Positions 50,358 to 60,562 of a stretch of DNA of 64,000 nt are shown in pieces (positions within the stretch are counted from its first letter, which is position 1; each line of letters opens with the position of its first letter). Where the stretch lies: contig CAMYZZ010000002.1 of assembly GCA_947304135.1 (NCBI GenBank), forward strand, positions 1-64,000, in the 5' to 3' direction. The position numbers and the translations under genes were made by a program. Source of the DNA: an uncultured Candidatus Saccharibacteria bacterium (GTDB taxonomy: Bacteria; Patescibacteriota; Saccharimonadia; Saccharimonadales; Saccharimonadaceae). The notes below the pieces were generated by a model. It saw only the letters and a program-made list of their open reading frames with translations, searched no databases and was not told where the DNA came from.

Positions 50358-51326
50358 TTAAAATTCCTCCAAAAATTCTAGTTTGCCAGACTCAAAATAG
50401 CGCACGTCTGTCAGGCCGTATTTGAGCATTACGAGCCTATCTATGCCGCCGCCCCATGCAAAACCTTTGTAGATTGTTGGATCAATGCCGGCCATTTTGA
50501 GAACGTTTGGATGAATCATGCCCATGCCGAGCATTTCTAGCCAGCCGTCGCCCTTACCGCCAAGAGATTTTGGTTTTTCAATCAAAAATTCTAGCGAAGG
50601 CTCTGTGAATGGGAAGTAGCCTGGCTGAGTCTTGATGTTTAGCTCCTGACCATAGTAGGTTTCAAAGAATTTTTTCATCACACCAAGTGCCTGACCAAGT
50701 GTGGCATCTTTGGAAACAAAAATACCCTCACACTGATAGAATGTGTGCTCATGTGTGGCGTCGACATCTTCGTTTCTAAAAACGCGGCCTGGAATAACTA
50801 CGGCGATTTGGCCACCATTTTCAAGGTCGGACTTGAAACGCTTCAGGGCGCGATGTTGCATGGTGGAAGTATGTGCCGGCGGGATAAAACCTTCTTCCGT
50901 GCGGAAGGTATCGTAGCCGTCGCGAGCTGGATGACCTTCTGGGAAGTTTAGAGATTCGAACATATGATATTCGTCGTCAAGCTGCTGAGCCTCAATCACG
51001 TTGAAGCCCATTTTGTTGTAGATTTCGGCGACTTTGTCTAGCTCGGTCATGAGCGGGTGGCGAGTGCCACGCGGGATTGACTTGACATCTTGATTAATGC
51101 CAGTTGGAGCCGTGATGTCAATTGGTGAAACTTCGCCAGCTTCGGCGGAGTCGATTGCTTCTTGCAATTTACGATTTAGCTCCTCGCGCTTTTTGTTTAA
51201 TTTGATACCAAAATCTTTGCGTTCTTCTGGTGCAAGATCTTTGATTTTGGCATATTCTAAATTGAGCTTTTTTAGCTCTTGCTTGATTTTATCTATGTCC
51301 GACATATCTTGAATTATATCACACAA
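50358..51326 (-). CDS. pheS: phenylalanyl-tRNA synthetase alpha subunit
   Basis: GTRHPLMTELDKVAEIYNKMGF, HTSTMQHRAL, FAWGGGIDRLVMLKYGL. Confidence 0.95.
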   Translation of the reverse strand: MCDIIQDMSDIDKIKQELKKLNLEYAKIKDLAPEERKDFGIKLNKKREELNRKLQEAIDSAEAGEVSPIDITAPTGINQDVKSIPRGTRHPLMTELDKVAEIYNKMGFNVIEAQQLDDEYHMFESLNFPEGHPARDGYDTFRTEEGFIPPAHTSTMQHRALKRFKSDLENGGQIAVVIPGRVFRNEDVDATHEHTFYQCEGIFVSKDATLGQALGVMKKFFETYYGQELNIKTQPGYFPFTEPSLEFLIEKPKSLGGKGDGWLEMLGMGMIHPNVLKMAGIDPTIYKGFAWGGGIDRLVMLKYGLTDVRYFESGKLEFLEEF

Positions 51327-51546
51327 GGGCGACTACGACCAGAGATACGATGGCTAGGATGATGAGTACCACCCAGATCCAAGTATATTTGCCGGTTTTT
51401 TTGAGATCTCTTGTATAATCAGAATCTTCCACGAGGTCTGGGTCGGAGCCCATGGCGGATTTTTGGGCGCGCTCGCGCAGGTCGGCAGTGATACGCTCGT
51501 TTAATCTAGAGTTTTCATCATTGTTTTTAGATACGATAATTCCCAT
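51319..51546 (-). CDS. small single-TM hypothetical protein
   Basis: 75 aa ORF with C-terminal TM. Confidence 0.5.
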   Translation of the reverse strand: MGIIVSKNNDENSRLNERITADLRERAQKSAMGSDPDLVEDSDYTRDLKKTGKYTWIWVVLIILAIVSLVVVALV

Positions 51547-51677
51547 TTAACGATTATAGCATATATATTATATATGCAACTTAACGGAACCTTAAAGAAT
51601 TTTACTAAAGTGGCGTTTTCCGAACAAAATAAAAAGTTGTGATATAATGAATACGTATATCAACTTAAGGAGGAGTA

Positions 51678-52673
51678 ATGGCTACAACAAAGTCCAAGAA
51701 GTCAACTACTCGTAAGACTACTAAGTCTTCGACCAAAACCGCTTCGACAAAGCCAAAAACTGCAGCTTCTAAGACCGCCTCAAAGGCAGTCGCTAAGCCA
51801 GCTGTTAAACCAGTTGACAAACCAGTTGCTGCACCTGCTGAGCCTCAGACTTCGGCAAATCCATTCAAAGGATTTTTTGAACGCAAGTTTGATGCCAGCG
51901 AAAACATTCTAACAATTTTTAAGAGCCCACGTATCTACGGTGCGATTCTTGGTGAAGTTATCGGCACGATGCTTATCACCTTGATTTTTCTCACCCTCGG
52001 CGTGTATCAGCCACTTTACATCTTGTTTGGTGTAATCGCGGTGTCGGCTGCGGTCTTTGCATTTTCTGGTGCAAACCTCAACCCAATCGTCACTGTCGGC
52101 ATGATGGCTACCCGCAGAATGTCTATCATTCGTGGCGTAGTTTACATTCTTGCTCAGGTGCTTGGTGCATGGCTCGCTTTCCTTATCGCTTCTGCATTTA
52201 TCAACAGTGCTGGCGATGCTGCTCTTGGCGAGCTTCCAAAAATGAGCGAGGTCGAGCCAGAGAAGTTCTGGATGGTAACCTTGCTTGAGCTCGTTGGCTC
52301 GATTATCCTTGCATTCTTCTATGCAAGAGCTCACGCCTACAAGCGCAGCACTCTTACCTTTGCATTTATGTACGGTGCCGGCGTCTGTGTTGCGATGCTA
52401 TTTGTTATCGTAATGTCTTCCAGCTTCTTGGGTCTACAGAACAACTTCATGTTGAACCCAGCTGCTGCACTCATGTACCAGATTCTGCCAACTGGCGGTG
52501 AGAGCTTTGGCGAAGTACTTGGCGATGTTTGCCTTGCACTTGTCACCTATGTCGTTCTTCCAATGCTCGGCGGCTTTATCGGCTTCGCTATTTCTGACGT
52601 TGCTGCTCGCCTTTCTGGCGAAAAAGTCTGCTGCGGTTGCAAAGAATGCGCTGCAAAAAAGGTTGCTAAATAG
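51678..52673 (+). CDS. MIP/aquaporin family channel with Lys/Ala/Thr-rich N-tail
   Basis: SGANLNPIVTVG and NFMLNPAAAL (NPI/NPA) with six TM pattern; SD AAGGAGGAG. Confidence 0.8.
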   Translation: MATTKSKKSTTRKTTKSSTKTASTKPKTAASKTASKAVAKPAVKPVDKPVAAPAEPQTSANPFKGFFERKFDASENILTIFKSPRIYGAILGEVIGTMLITLIFLTLGVYQPLYILFGVIAVSAAVFAFSGANLNPIVTVGMMATRRMSIIRGVVYILAQVLGAWLAFLIASAFINSAGDAALGELPKMSEVEPEKFWMVTLLELVGSIILAFFYARAHAYKRSTLTFAFMYGAGVCVAMLFVIVMSSSFLGLQNNFMLNPAAALMYQILPTGGESFGEVLGDVCLALVTYVVLPMLGGFIGFAISDVAARLSGEKVCCGCKECAAKKVAK

Positions 52674-52681
52674 CATCTGAT

Positions 52682-52726
52682 TGTATAAAAAATAGCACTC
52701 GACAACGGGTGCTATTTTTTATACAA
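52682..52726 (+). terminator. Rho-independent terminator
   Basis: GTATAAAAAATAGCAC...GTGCTATTTTTTATAC. Confidence 0.8.
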
Positions 52727-52733
52727 TAGGGTT

Positions 52734-54632
52734 ATGGCTTTTGGCATAAAACGCTTCTTTCAGATTGTTGCCAAGTTCGTAATTCTAGCCGTGACGGCAA
52801 TATTTTTGACATGGCTAATCGAGTATAGGCATTTTATAAATGACCCCGGCAGAGTTGCCCAGTTTATGTCAGACCATCCAGAGCCTTTTTGGTATACCGT
52901 CTTAATTGTATTCTTTGTGCTGCTAGGTATCTATGGTATTACTCGAAAGATTGGGATTTCGGTTTCTACTATGACGGCACTGATTCTGATTATTGGATAT
53001 ATCCATATTTCTAAGTATAACTTTCGTGGGGCACCACTCTTGCCAGAAGATTTTCAGCTTGGTTCGCAGGCTGGCACATTGACCAAATTTATCGACCCGT
53101 GGCAAATCGTGCGCCTAGTGATCGCCGTAATTATGGTGTTTGCGCTGGGCATAATATTTGACATACTTACACGTAAGTTACTAGAGCGCGAGCGTAAATC
53201 CAAGAAAAACATCTGGTGGAGACTGTATCGACTATCGTCACGCGTGACTATCGTTGCAATTGCCGTCGCTGGTTTTCTTGCCACGACAGATTTTGCAAGA
53301 AATCACGAAAACCAACGCGATATTCAGAACGAGTTCCTGCATACTAAGTTTACAGACTGGAACCAAACCGAAAATTATGCAGACAATGGTTTTGTAATTG
53401 GATTCTTATACAATCTGAGCAAGCTAAGCTTGGTGGCTCCTGGCGGATATGCCGAGGAGAAAATTGCGGAAATAAAAACAGACCTCAAAGAGCAGAAAGC
53501 CACCTCGGAGCAGGCTTTGGATCTTACTTCGCTTTCTGAGCTGAAATGCAATATTATATTGGTCTTAAACGAATCGTTCTTTGACCCAGAGACGGTTCGC
53601 GTAAGATATGAATATGACGGTGGGGACGTCACGCCAAATTTGCATAGACTACAAAAATCCAGCGATGTTCTGGCTGGTAAAATGTTTTCTGTTGACTATG
53701 GTGGCGGGACAGCAAATATCGAGTTTGAGGTGCTGACCGGGCTAACGAATTATTTCATGAAGACCGTGCCATATACCAATCTCTTGCCGTATCAAGACTC
53801 CATGATTAGCATCGGTAGCATGGCAAAAGAGAACGGATACCAGACCACAATGATTCATCCGTTTAACGGTGGCATGTATAAGCGCGATATTGTTTTGCCG
53901 AGAATGGGATTTGATAATGTGATTGACGAATCGGATTTTGAGTTTATTGAAAAAGATGGAGCTAGTGATTACATCAATGATAGATCCGCTTACGAACAGA
54001 CGCTGAAAGTTTTGAAGGATTCAGAAAGTCCGCAGGTTATCTCGCTCATTACGATGCAAAATCATTCGCCATATGAGGTTAACGAATACGGAGAGAATAA
54101 GTTTAGGCTTTATGACGAGATGAGCGATATTGAGCGAAATGCAATAGAAACATATCTCATGGCGATGAATCTTTCTGACCAATATCTTGGTGAGTTTTAT
54201 GAAAAGATTAAGAGTTTTGATGAGCCAACGGTAGTTTTGTTCTATGGTGATCATAGCGCGGGAGTGTTCCCACGAATAATAGGGTCGCCAGAATATGATA
54301 TTTCTACCATCGCGCGACAAACTCCTTATCTGTTATTTAGTAATTTTAAGCTCAAAAATGCCGATATTTTGGCACAAACTTCCTCCGCGCTCGGATCGAA
54401 CTTTGAGCTCCCAACAACAACGCCAAATTGCTTGGTAAACACTATGCTAAATGTACTCGGTGCGAAAAAATCGGAGCTATACTATTTGCTTGACTCGGTT
54501 TGTAGGACGGAGCCAATACTGACCGATGCGTATTTTGGCGGCCTAACGCCGTTCATGAGTTCCAACCTCTCGGCATACGAACTCCTGTCTTACGACCTGG
54601 CAGCAGGTAAGCAATATTATCTCAAGTATTAG
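52734..54632 (+). CDS. LTA synthase family (sulfatase-fold) membrane protein
   Basis: Five TM helices, NIILVLNESFFDPE, GGGTANIEFEVLTGL, VVLFYGDHSAG. Confidence 0.87.
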   Translation: MAFGIKRFFQIVAKFVILAVTAIFLTWLIEYRHFINDPGRVAQFMSDHPEPFWYTVLIVFFVLLGIYGITRKIGISVSTMTALILIIGYIHISKYNFRGAPLLPEDFQLGSQAGTLTKFIDPWQIVRLVIAVIMVFALGIIFDILTRKLLERERKSKKNIWWRLYRLSSRVTIVAIAVAGFLATTDFARNHENQRDIQNEFLHTKFTDWNQTENYADNGFVIGFLYNLSKLSLVAPGGYAEEKIAEIKTDLKEQKATSEQALDLTSLSELKCNIILVLNESFFDPETVRVRYEYDGGDVTPNLHRLQKSSDVLAGKMFSVDYGGGTANIEFEVLTGLTNYFMKTVPYTNLLPYQDSMISIGSMAKENGYQTTMIHPFNGGMYKRDIVLPRMGFDNVIDESDFEFIEKDGASDYINDRSAYEQTLKVLKDSESPQVISLITMQNHSPYEVNEYGENKFRLYDEMSDIERNAIETYLMAMNLSDQYLGEFYEKIKSFDEPTVVLFYGDHSAGVFPRIIGSPEYDISTIARQTPYLLFSNFKLKNADILAQTSSALGSNFELPTTTPNCLVNTMLNVLGAKKSELYYLLDSVCRTEPILTDAYFGGLTPFMSSNLSAYELLSYDLAAGKQYYLKY

Positions 54633-56047
54633 TTTTTTGGAAATAGTGGAGTGGCTGGGGGTAGGATTTTTTCTGCGGTAAACACACTCTCGATTGCTTT
54701 TGCGGTTTCTGGTAAGAATGGTTCAAGCAGATAAGCGACCTGCAAAAGTTTCTCGGCAAGACTGGTCAAGACAGTAACAAGCTCGTCATGGCGCTCTGGG
54801 AATTTGTTGAGTTCCCAAGGTTTTTTCTCGTCGATCTCTTTGTTTAGGTCTTGGACCTTGGACCAGACATAGTCAAAAGCGCGGCTGAAATAGAACTCGT
54901 CCATGGTTTTGTCGTACTCGCTGTCGCGGACTGGATCAAATTTGAGGCCAGCTAGGTCCTGCTTTTTGCAAAGATTGGCTAGGCGCTGAACGAGGTTGCC
55001 TAGATCGTTTGCAAGCTCGTTGTTGTAGGCTTCGTTATATTTATCCCAGGTAAAATCGGAGTCAGAAAAAGTATCGGCATGACGCAAGAAATAGTAGCGA
55101 AAAGCTGGGAGGCCTTTGGATTCTAGAACCTCAATCGGGTCAACCACGTTGCCAATAGATTTGCTCATTTTTTGACCGTTTGACAATACAAAGCCGTGCG
55201 AAACAATCCGCTTTGGAAGCGGCAAACCTAGAGCTAGCAGCATTGCTGGCCAAATGATAGAATGGAAGCGCAAAATATCTTTGCCGACAAATTGCGCGGC
55301 GGCTGGCCACCACTCAGAAATATCTTGGTCTGGATAACCTAGGACCGTAATATAATTAGAAAGCGCGTCGATCCAGACATACATCACCTGAGACTCGTCG
55401 CCAGGGACTGGGACGCCCCAAGAAAGCTGTTCTTTTGGCCTAGAGATAGAAACGTCTGGACTGTCTTCTAACAGTTTTAGCATTTCTTTGGCACGGAAAT
55501 CTGGGAGGATTTCTAGTTCTCTAGACTCGATAGCATTTTTGATCTGATCTTTGAAATCGGCAATCCTAAAATAGTAATTCTCTTCTGAGAGTTTTTGATA
55601 TGGCTTGTTGTGGTCTGGGCAGGTACCGTTGTTTTCTTGGTATTCTTTGTCGGTGACAAAGCGCTCGCACCCCTCGCAGTACCAGCCTTCGTAGCTGTTT
55701 TTGTAAATGTGGCTCTCTATGCGTTTCCAGATTTCTTGGCAGCGGTTTTTGTGAGCTTCGTCTGTAGTGCGGATATAGTCTGTGTTTTCTACACCAAGTT
55801 TTTTGATAAAATCTTGGAACTTTTTGGAATTATCATCAACATACTGCTTAGTATCTACTCCGAGCTCTTCTGCTTTTTTGTAGATTTTGTTGCCATGCTC
55901 GTCTGTGCCGGCTTGGAGGCGGACTTCGTTCCCTTTACCCTTCTCGTAGCGGGCGTAGGTGTCGGCCAAAAGATAATCAAGCGCATGGCCAATGTGCGGA
56001 GCGCCGTTTACATATGGAATAGCAGTAGTGAGATAAATTTTTGACAT
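54629..56047 (-). CDS. metG: methionyl-tRNA synthetase
   Basis: TAIPYVNGAPHIGHALDYLLADTYARY, SHGFVLSNGQKMSKSIGNVVDP. Confidence 0.96.
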   Translation of the reverse strand: MSKIYLTTAIPYVNGAPHIGHALDYLLADTYARYEKGKGNEVRLQAGTDEHGNKIYKKAEELGVDTKQYVDDNSKKFQDFIKKLGVENTDYIRTTDEAHKNRCQEIWKRIESHIYKNSYEGWYCEGCERFVTDKEYQENNGTCPDHNKPYQKLSEENYYFRIADFKDQIKNAIESRELEILPDFRAKEMLKLLEDSPDVSISRPKEQLSWGVPVPGDESQVMYVWIDALSNYITVLGYPDQDISEWWPAAAQFVGKDILRFHSIIWPAMLLALGLPLPKRIVSHGFVLSNGQKMSKSIGNVVDPIEVLESKGLPAFRYYFLRHADTFSDSDFTWDKYNEAYNNELANDLGNLVQRLANLCKKQDLAGLKFDPVRDSEYDKTMDEFYFSRAFDYVWSKVQDLNKEIDEKKPWELNKFPERHDELVTVLTSLAEKLLQVAYLLEPFLPETAKAIESVFTAEKILPPATPLFPKN

Positions 56048-56087
56048 ACTATTATTTTACAATAGTTTTGGAGAGATTTCAAGAGAT

Positions 56088-56124
56088 GCAAAACCCCACA
56101 CGAGCTGTGGGGTTTTGCTTTTTT
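56088..56124. terminator. Rho-independent terminator
   Basis: GCAAAACCCCACA-CGAGC-TGTGGGGTTTTGC. Confidence 0.75.
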
Positions 56125-56153
56125 GATGGTGTTTGTTTAACACCGCCAGTGGG

Positions 56154-57404
56154 CTACTTTTCTACGCAGGTGTAGCCATCCGTTTCGTAATTGTCAATCA
56201 GGGTATCTGGATCATCAACTACTTCGCCTTTTACAACATAGAGACCAAGTGCGCGAGCATTCGTCTCGTCGATTGTGTCACCGTCGGCTTGGTGGGTGAC
56301 AGTCAAGGAATTGTCTACAACGTTATATGAACTATCAAACGGATCGGTAGTTAGCTTGCTTGCGGTTAACATTTGCTGATAGACATTCTTGGAAGCATCC
56401 TCGCCAGCGTGGGCAGCATCCTCATTCTCGTAGCCAAGGCTTAGATTGGTACCAAAGCTGCTAAGGTAGCCATCAGAATACATCACGACAATGTCTTCTT
56501 TACCGCTGACAACTTCGCCATAGGCGGAGAATTCGTCACGGCCGCCCTCCTTGGTGCAGGTCAGGCTGGAAACCGTTGGAGTAGTTGGCTGAGCTGGGGT
56601 ATTGTTGTTATTGTTAGAGCTCTTTTTGGAGCCAGTGTTGCTGACGATAGCTATAATAACAATTACAACGATAGCGACAATAACAATGCCGGCGCCGATA
56701 ATAGCAATAAGACGAATATTGTCTTTGCTGAGCTTAGCTGGCTTTTTTGGTTTTTCTATCTCGGCTGGTTGAGTGGTGGCATCGGTATAGGAGATTGCGC
56801 TACCGATAGAGCCCGGAACAGGGTCGGCTGGGACTAGTGGTGGCTCCTCTTCTGCAGGAGTTGAGACTGGAATATTGGCAGCTTGAGCATCAGCACCTGG
56901 CATATCTGGCGAAGCTTGCATTTCTGGAGTCATTGTAGCTCCAGGCATGGTTGGATTCTCTGGCATCATTGGGGCTTCTGGAGCAGCCGGAGTTGGCTCT
57001 GGAGTTGGCATAGGCTGGACCGGCTCAGTAAATGGGTTGGCTGGCGCAGTAGGTGTTGGTTCTGGAGCTGGTACTGGTTCTGAAGCTGGCATAGGCTCTG
57101 GTGCTGGCATAGCAGGAGTCTGCTCGGCTGGGTTTGGCTCGGCAACTGGAGCTGGTTCAGTAATTGGGGTTGGTTCGGCTGGGGCTGAAGTCTCGGCTGG
57201 AGTAGCTGGGGCCTGGTCAAGAGTGTTTGTTGCGGCGGCGGAGGTCAAATCTGCGGCAACCTGATCTAAAGATGGCGCAGCTTCTGCAGCAGGAGTAGAA
57301 TCCGGAGCTACTTCTGGAGCTGGGGCTGGCACTGGTGTTGGCGCAATAGCCTGATTTAGCGAGTCCGCATCGGGGACTTGATTGTTGTTTTCTTCCGGAT
57401 TCAT
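56154..57404 (-). CDS. Pro/Ala/Glu-rich cytoplasmic domain, single TM, extracytoplasmic C-domain; hypothetical
   Basis: Long Pro-rich N-terminus, one TM helix, Asn linker. Confidence 0.6.
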   Translation of the reverse strand: MNPEENNNQVPDADSLNQAIAPTPVPAPAPEVAPDSTPAAEAAPSLDQVAADLTSAAATNTLDQAPATPAETSAPAEPTPITEPAPVAEPNPAEQTPAMPAPEPMPASEPVPAPEPTPTAPANPFTEPVQPMPTPEPTPAAPEAPMMPENPTMPGATMTPEMQASPDMPGADAQAANIPVSTPAEEEPPLVPADPVPGSIGSAISYTDATTQPAEIEKPKKPAKLSKDNIRLIAIIGAGIVIVAIVVIVIIAIVSNTGSKKSSNNNNNTPAQPTTPTVSSLTCTKEGGRDEFSAYGEVVSGKEDIVVMYSDGYLSSFGTNLSLGYENEDAAHAGEDASKNVYQQMLTASKLTTDPFDSSYNVVDNSLTVTHQADGDTIDETNARALGLYVVKGEVVDDPDTLIDNYETDGYTCVEK

Positions 57405-57474
57405 AGAAAAACCTCCCTTTTGGTAATACTTATGTTAATTATATAGGACTCTGTGCAGAATTGCAATAAATATT

Positions 57475-57612
57475 CTAAAAAACCGGGTCCTGGCCAACAT
57501 AAAAATTGCCGAACTGGTGAAGCCGTAAAAATTACAACGAAAGTTGTAATTTTTACTTGGCTTCAGCCTGGAAAATTCTTGCAATTTTTATGTTTGGCCA
57601 CCCGGTTTTTAG
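57475..57612. repeat. Giant intergenic palindrome C3
   Basis: CTAAAAAACCGGGTCCTGGCCAACATAAAAATTGC ... GCAATTTTTATGTTTGGCCACCCGGTTTTTAG; apical GTAAAAATTACAACGAAAGTTGTAATTTTTAC. Confidence 0.9.
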
Positions 57613-58395
57613 CTATTCTGCTAAAAGTTTGTAGAGGTTTTGCCAGTCTTCTAGCGATAGATCGGCTGGGCGGACATCGGTGGAGATGTTTAATTCTGTT
57701 AGCGCGGATTTTAGTGAATCTATAGAATGGAATGGGCTGAGGTTTTTGACGAGCTTTTTTCTGGGCGCAGAGAAGCCGCGCTTTGCAAGCTCTAGCGCTT
57801 GTTCGGAGATGACTGGTTTTTCCTTTGGGTCTAGGATAATCACCTGGCTATCTACTTTTGGTGGTGGGGTGAAATATTCTTTTGTGACGACCGGGCCAAG
57901 AGAAACATCGGCAAGATTCTGGACAGCGATACTTAGGAACGTATGTTTCCCTTTTTCTGCGGCGATACGCTCGGCGACTTCTTTTTGGATTAGCAAGACA
58001 ATGCGGTCTGGATGATTCTTCGTCTCTAGCAGTTTCATGATAATCGGCGAAGTAATATAATATGGGATGTTCCCAGCCACAACATATGGGCGCGGCATAG
58101 ATTCCAGATCGCAGTTCAAAAAATCGGCGTGGACGACTTCTAGGTTTTTGCCTGGAAAAGAGCCCGGGAGGTTTTTAGCTAGTTTCTCGTCATACTCTAC
58201 GGCGATTACTTTCGGAAAAAGCTTGAGCAGGCTAGACGTGAGAAAGCCGAGCCCTGGGCCAATTTCTATACAGGTGCGAGTTTCTTCCGAGACGTCTTCG
58301 GAGGCATCGCCAAGTGCAAGCTCGGCGATTTCGTCTAGGATTTGACGGTCTTTGAGCCAATGCTGACCAAGGGATTTGTTATTTTGCAAAGCCAT
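57613..58395 (-). CDS. ksgA: 16S rRNA (adenine1518/1519-N6) dimethyltransferase
   Basis: KSLGQHWLKDRQILDEIA, EIGPGLGFLTSSLL, VVAGNIPYYITSPIIMKLLE. Confidence 0.93.
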   Translation of the reverse strand: MALQNNKSLGQHWLKDRQILDEIAELALGDASEDVSEETRTCIEIGPGLGFLTSSLLKLFPKVIAVEYDEKLAKNLPGSFPGKNLEVVHADFLNCDLESMPRPYVVAGNIPYYITSPIIMKLLETKNHPDRIVLLIQKEVAERIAAEKGKHTFLSIAVQNLADVSLGPVVTKEYFTPPPKVDSQVIILDPKEKPVISEQALELAKRGFSAPRKKLVKNLSPFHSIDSLKSALTELNISTDVRPADLSLEDWQNLYKLLAE

Positions 58396-58409
58396 ATTCT
58401 AGAACCTCT

Positions 58410-59456
58410 TTAATACCAGTGATGTTCCCACCACCAAGTCATTGCCTGGCTCCAACCGCCATAGCGTTTGGTAACATAGTTGATCATCCAGCGGATTTGA
58501 GTGATTGGGTTGGTCTCCCAGTCGTCACCCATCGCGGCCATCTTGTTGCCCGGCAGAGCCTGCGGAATACCATAAGCGCCAGAAGAAGCGTTGGTGGCAT
58601 TGGTGCGGCAGCCGGATTCGTGATAGATCAGGGTGAGTGCGGTCTCTAGGTCACCCTCAGATACGCCAGCTTGACGAGCCCAACCAGCACAGGTTTCCCA
58701 TTCTGGACGGATGGATGCGGCGGCTTTTTTGGAGCCAACGGAAGTAATCTTCTTGACCGGCTCTTTGACAACCTCGTCAGAAACAAGCTCGCGAGAAACT
58801 TCTTCTCCATTAACGAATTGCACTAGGTATTTCGCTACACGGCGGCCTTCTTCACCTTCTTGGGTAACCTTGGTCTCGCCGTCGGCAAGCGAAGCGTCTT
58901 GTTTGGTTTCTTCTTCGTATGGAATAGATGTCTCAATAGTTACAGTCTGGCCGCCGTTCCTAGTAATCTTGTAAGTTGTGGCGGCGCCAGTCTCGATAAA
59001 ATCTGTGCTAGCAACCATGTCGATATCGTCACCGTCATAGACAGAAAAGCCCGCAGCTTCGGCAATAACTTTTGGATCGTAGCTAGCGGTCTCTACACGG
59101 ATTTTGAGCTTGCCATCTGTCACAAGGACTGGGCGGGAGCGATAAATATTGATATGAAAATTATCATAATTGATCATAGTGGTGCGGGCAGGCTCGACAA
59201 TATCTGTACTGGCAAGCTCGTAACCCGCACGGTCGAGCGCCTCGCCAACTGTAATGGCGTCGGTTTTGATAATCAGTTTTTTGCCCTGGTCATAGATAAT
59301 CACGTGGTGGTTCTCGGCAATAGCTTGCTGGCCGGCCTCGTTATCTGCAAAAGTATCCGAGGTGACATTTTTAAAAATAGTGCCAAAAATAAGGGCACTC
59401 AAAATGACACCAGAAATGATTAGAGACGTCTTGATATAACTTTTTGGAAGTCTCAT
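58410..59456 (-). CDS. G5/DUF348 domain protein with C-terminal transglycosylase-like domain
   Basis: DUF348-like N-region, G5-like segment, YHESGCRTNATNASSGAYGIPQALPGNKM. Confidence 0.82.
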   Translation of the reverse strand: MRLPKSYIKTSLIISGVILSALIFGTIFKNVTSDTFADNEAGQQAIAENHHVIIYDQGKKLIIKTDAITVGEALDRAGYELASTDIVEPARTTMINYDNFHINIYRSRPVLVTDGKLKIRVETASYDPKVIAEAAGFSVYDGDDIDMVASTDFIETGAATTYKITRNGGQTVTIETSIPYEEETKQDASLADGETKVTQEGEEGRRVAKYLVQFVNGEEVSRELVSDEVVKEPVKKITSVGSKKAAASIRPEWETCAGWARQAGVSEGDLETALTLIYHESGCRTNATNASSGAYGIPQALPGNKMAAMGDDWETNPITQIRWMINYVTKRYGGWSQAMTWWWEHHWY

Positions 59457-59534
59457 ACGAGATAATTATAACACAAAGCAGCGAAAGAAAAGAGAGTTTA
59501 TTTAGGGCAATAAATATGTTATAATTTGAAGAAC

Positions 59535-59621
59535 CCCCGAGTGGCGGAATTGGTAGACGCGCTAGCTTCAGGTGCTAGTCTGGGCAACTAGGTACAGGTT
59601 CAAGTCCTGCCTCGGGGACCA
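59535..59621 (+). tRNA. tRNA-Leu(CAG)
   Basis: Class II cloverleaf, anticodon loop TTCAGGT, encoded CCA. Confidence 0.93.
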
Positions 59622-59623
59622 TC

Positions 59624-59658
59624 AAAAAAACCAGGGCTAAACCCTGGTTTTTTGTTTT
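59624..59658 (+). terminator. Rho-independent terminator
   Basis: CCAGGG-CTAAA-CCCTGG plus T6. Confidence 0.85.
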
Positions 59659-59752
59659 TTTAGGCGGTTCGTTTCCTGATGAGCCAAGCGTATATGCTCG
59701 TGCGTGGACGCTGTCAATGTTGCTAATGCTTATTATGTGCTATAATTTAGCC

Positions 59753-60562
59753 ATGGACCCGATGCTTTTTGTCCGTCTAATTTGGTATTTTACGGTTTTT
59801 TCTGTTGCAGGGTATTTTATAGAAGTTATTCTTTGCTCGATTGATCAAAAGCGTGTAGTGAACCGCGGTTTTTTGTTTGGGCCATATCTACCAATTTACG
59901 GGTTTGGCGGGATATTTATGATGTATCTCACGCGCGGTGTTAGATATGATTTTGTCCTAACCTTTTTAATATCAATGACGGTTGGAGCAATTGTGGAGTA
60001 TATTTCTAGCTATGTACTCGAGAAACTTTTCCATGTAAGATGGTGGGATTATTCTCAGACCGACAAGCTCAATTTGAATGGGCGGATTTGCGTCCGAAAC
60101 ACTCTCGCATTTGGCGTAGGTGGGTGCGTATTGATATACTGGGCGTTGCCAGCGATTAATGGCCTACTTAGGATTTTGCCGGTAGGGGTACAGGTTGCAG
60201 TGGCAATTATTGCAGCGATTATTTTTGCATTTGATACGGTCATTTCTACATACGCAAATGCAAAAGTGACCAGCATGGCAGATTTTAATGAGATTTTGGG
60301 AGACCAAACCAACGAGATTAAAAAATATGCAAAGCTTGTAATTAAGCAGTATTTTGCTAGCTCAGAAAAAGTCAGAAAAGCAGCAGAGAGGGAGGCTAAA
60401 AAGCAAAAACGCCTGATTGAGAGAAAGCAGAAGCAACTTGAAAAGATGCTCAAAAAGAAAGCAAAGAAATCCGTTAAAACACAGAAAAAGGCGGCCAAAA
60501 AGCAGCAACGCAAGACTAAAAAAGCCAAAAAAGGGTCTTCCAGCTCGGGACTTGAAAGCTAG
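59753..60562 (+). CDS. putative ABC-transporter type IV (CmpB/PF06541-like) membrane protein with highly basic C-tail
   Basis: FSVAGYFIEVILCSIDQKRVVNRGFLFGPYLPIYGFGG; TATAAT 6 nt before ATG. Confidence 0.75.
   Translation: MDPMLFVRLIWYFTVFSVAGYFIEVILCSIDQKRVVNRGFLFGPYLPIYGFGGIFMMYLTRGVRYDFVLTFLISMTVGAIVEYISSYVLEKLFHVRWWDYSQTDKLNLNGRICVRNTLAFGVGGCVLIYWALPAINGLLRILPVGVQVAVAIIAAIIFAFDTVISTYANAKVTSMADFNEILGDQTNEIKKYAKLVIKQYFASSEKVRKAAEREAKKQKRLIERKQKQLEKMLKKKAKKSVKTQKKAAKKQQRKTKKAKKGSSSSGLES

Noticed and set aside
51558-51576. GCATATATATTATATATGC and similar AT palindromes (15288, 18666, 29973, 46967) as a repeat family
   Set aside because: Best explained as AT-rich -10 promoter regions (TATAAT within alternating AT).
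57613-58395. 31944-32501 as a second KsgA
   Set aside because: A canonical ksgA with NIPY is at 57613; the 31944 ORF has ANPPF and Erm-like features instead.
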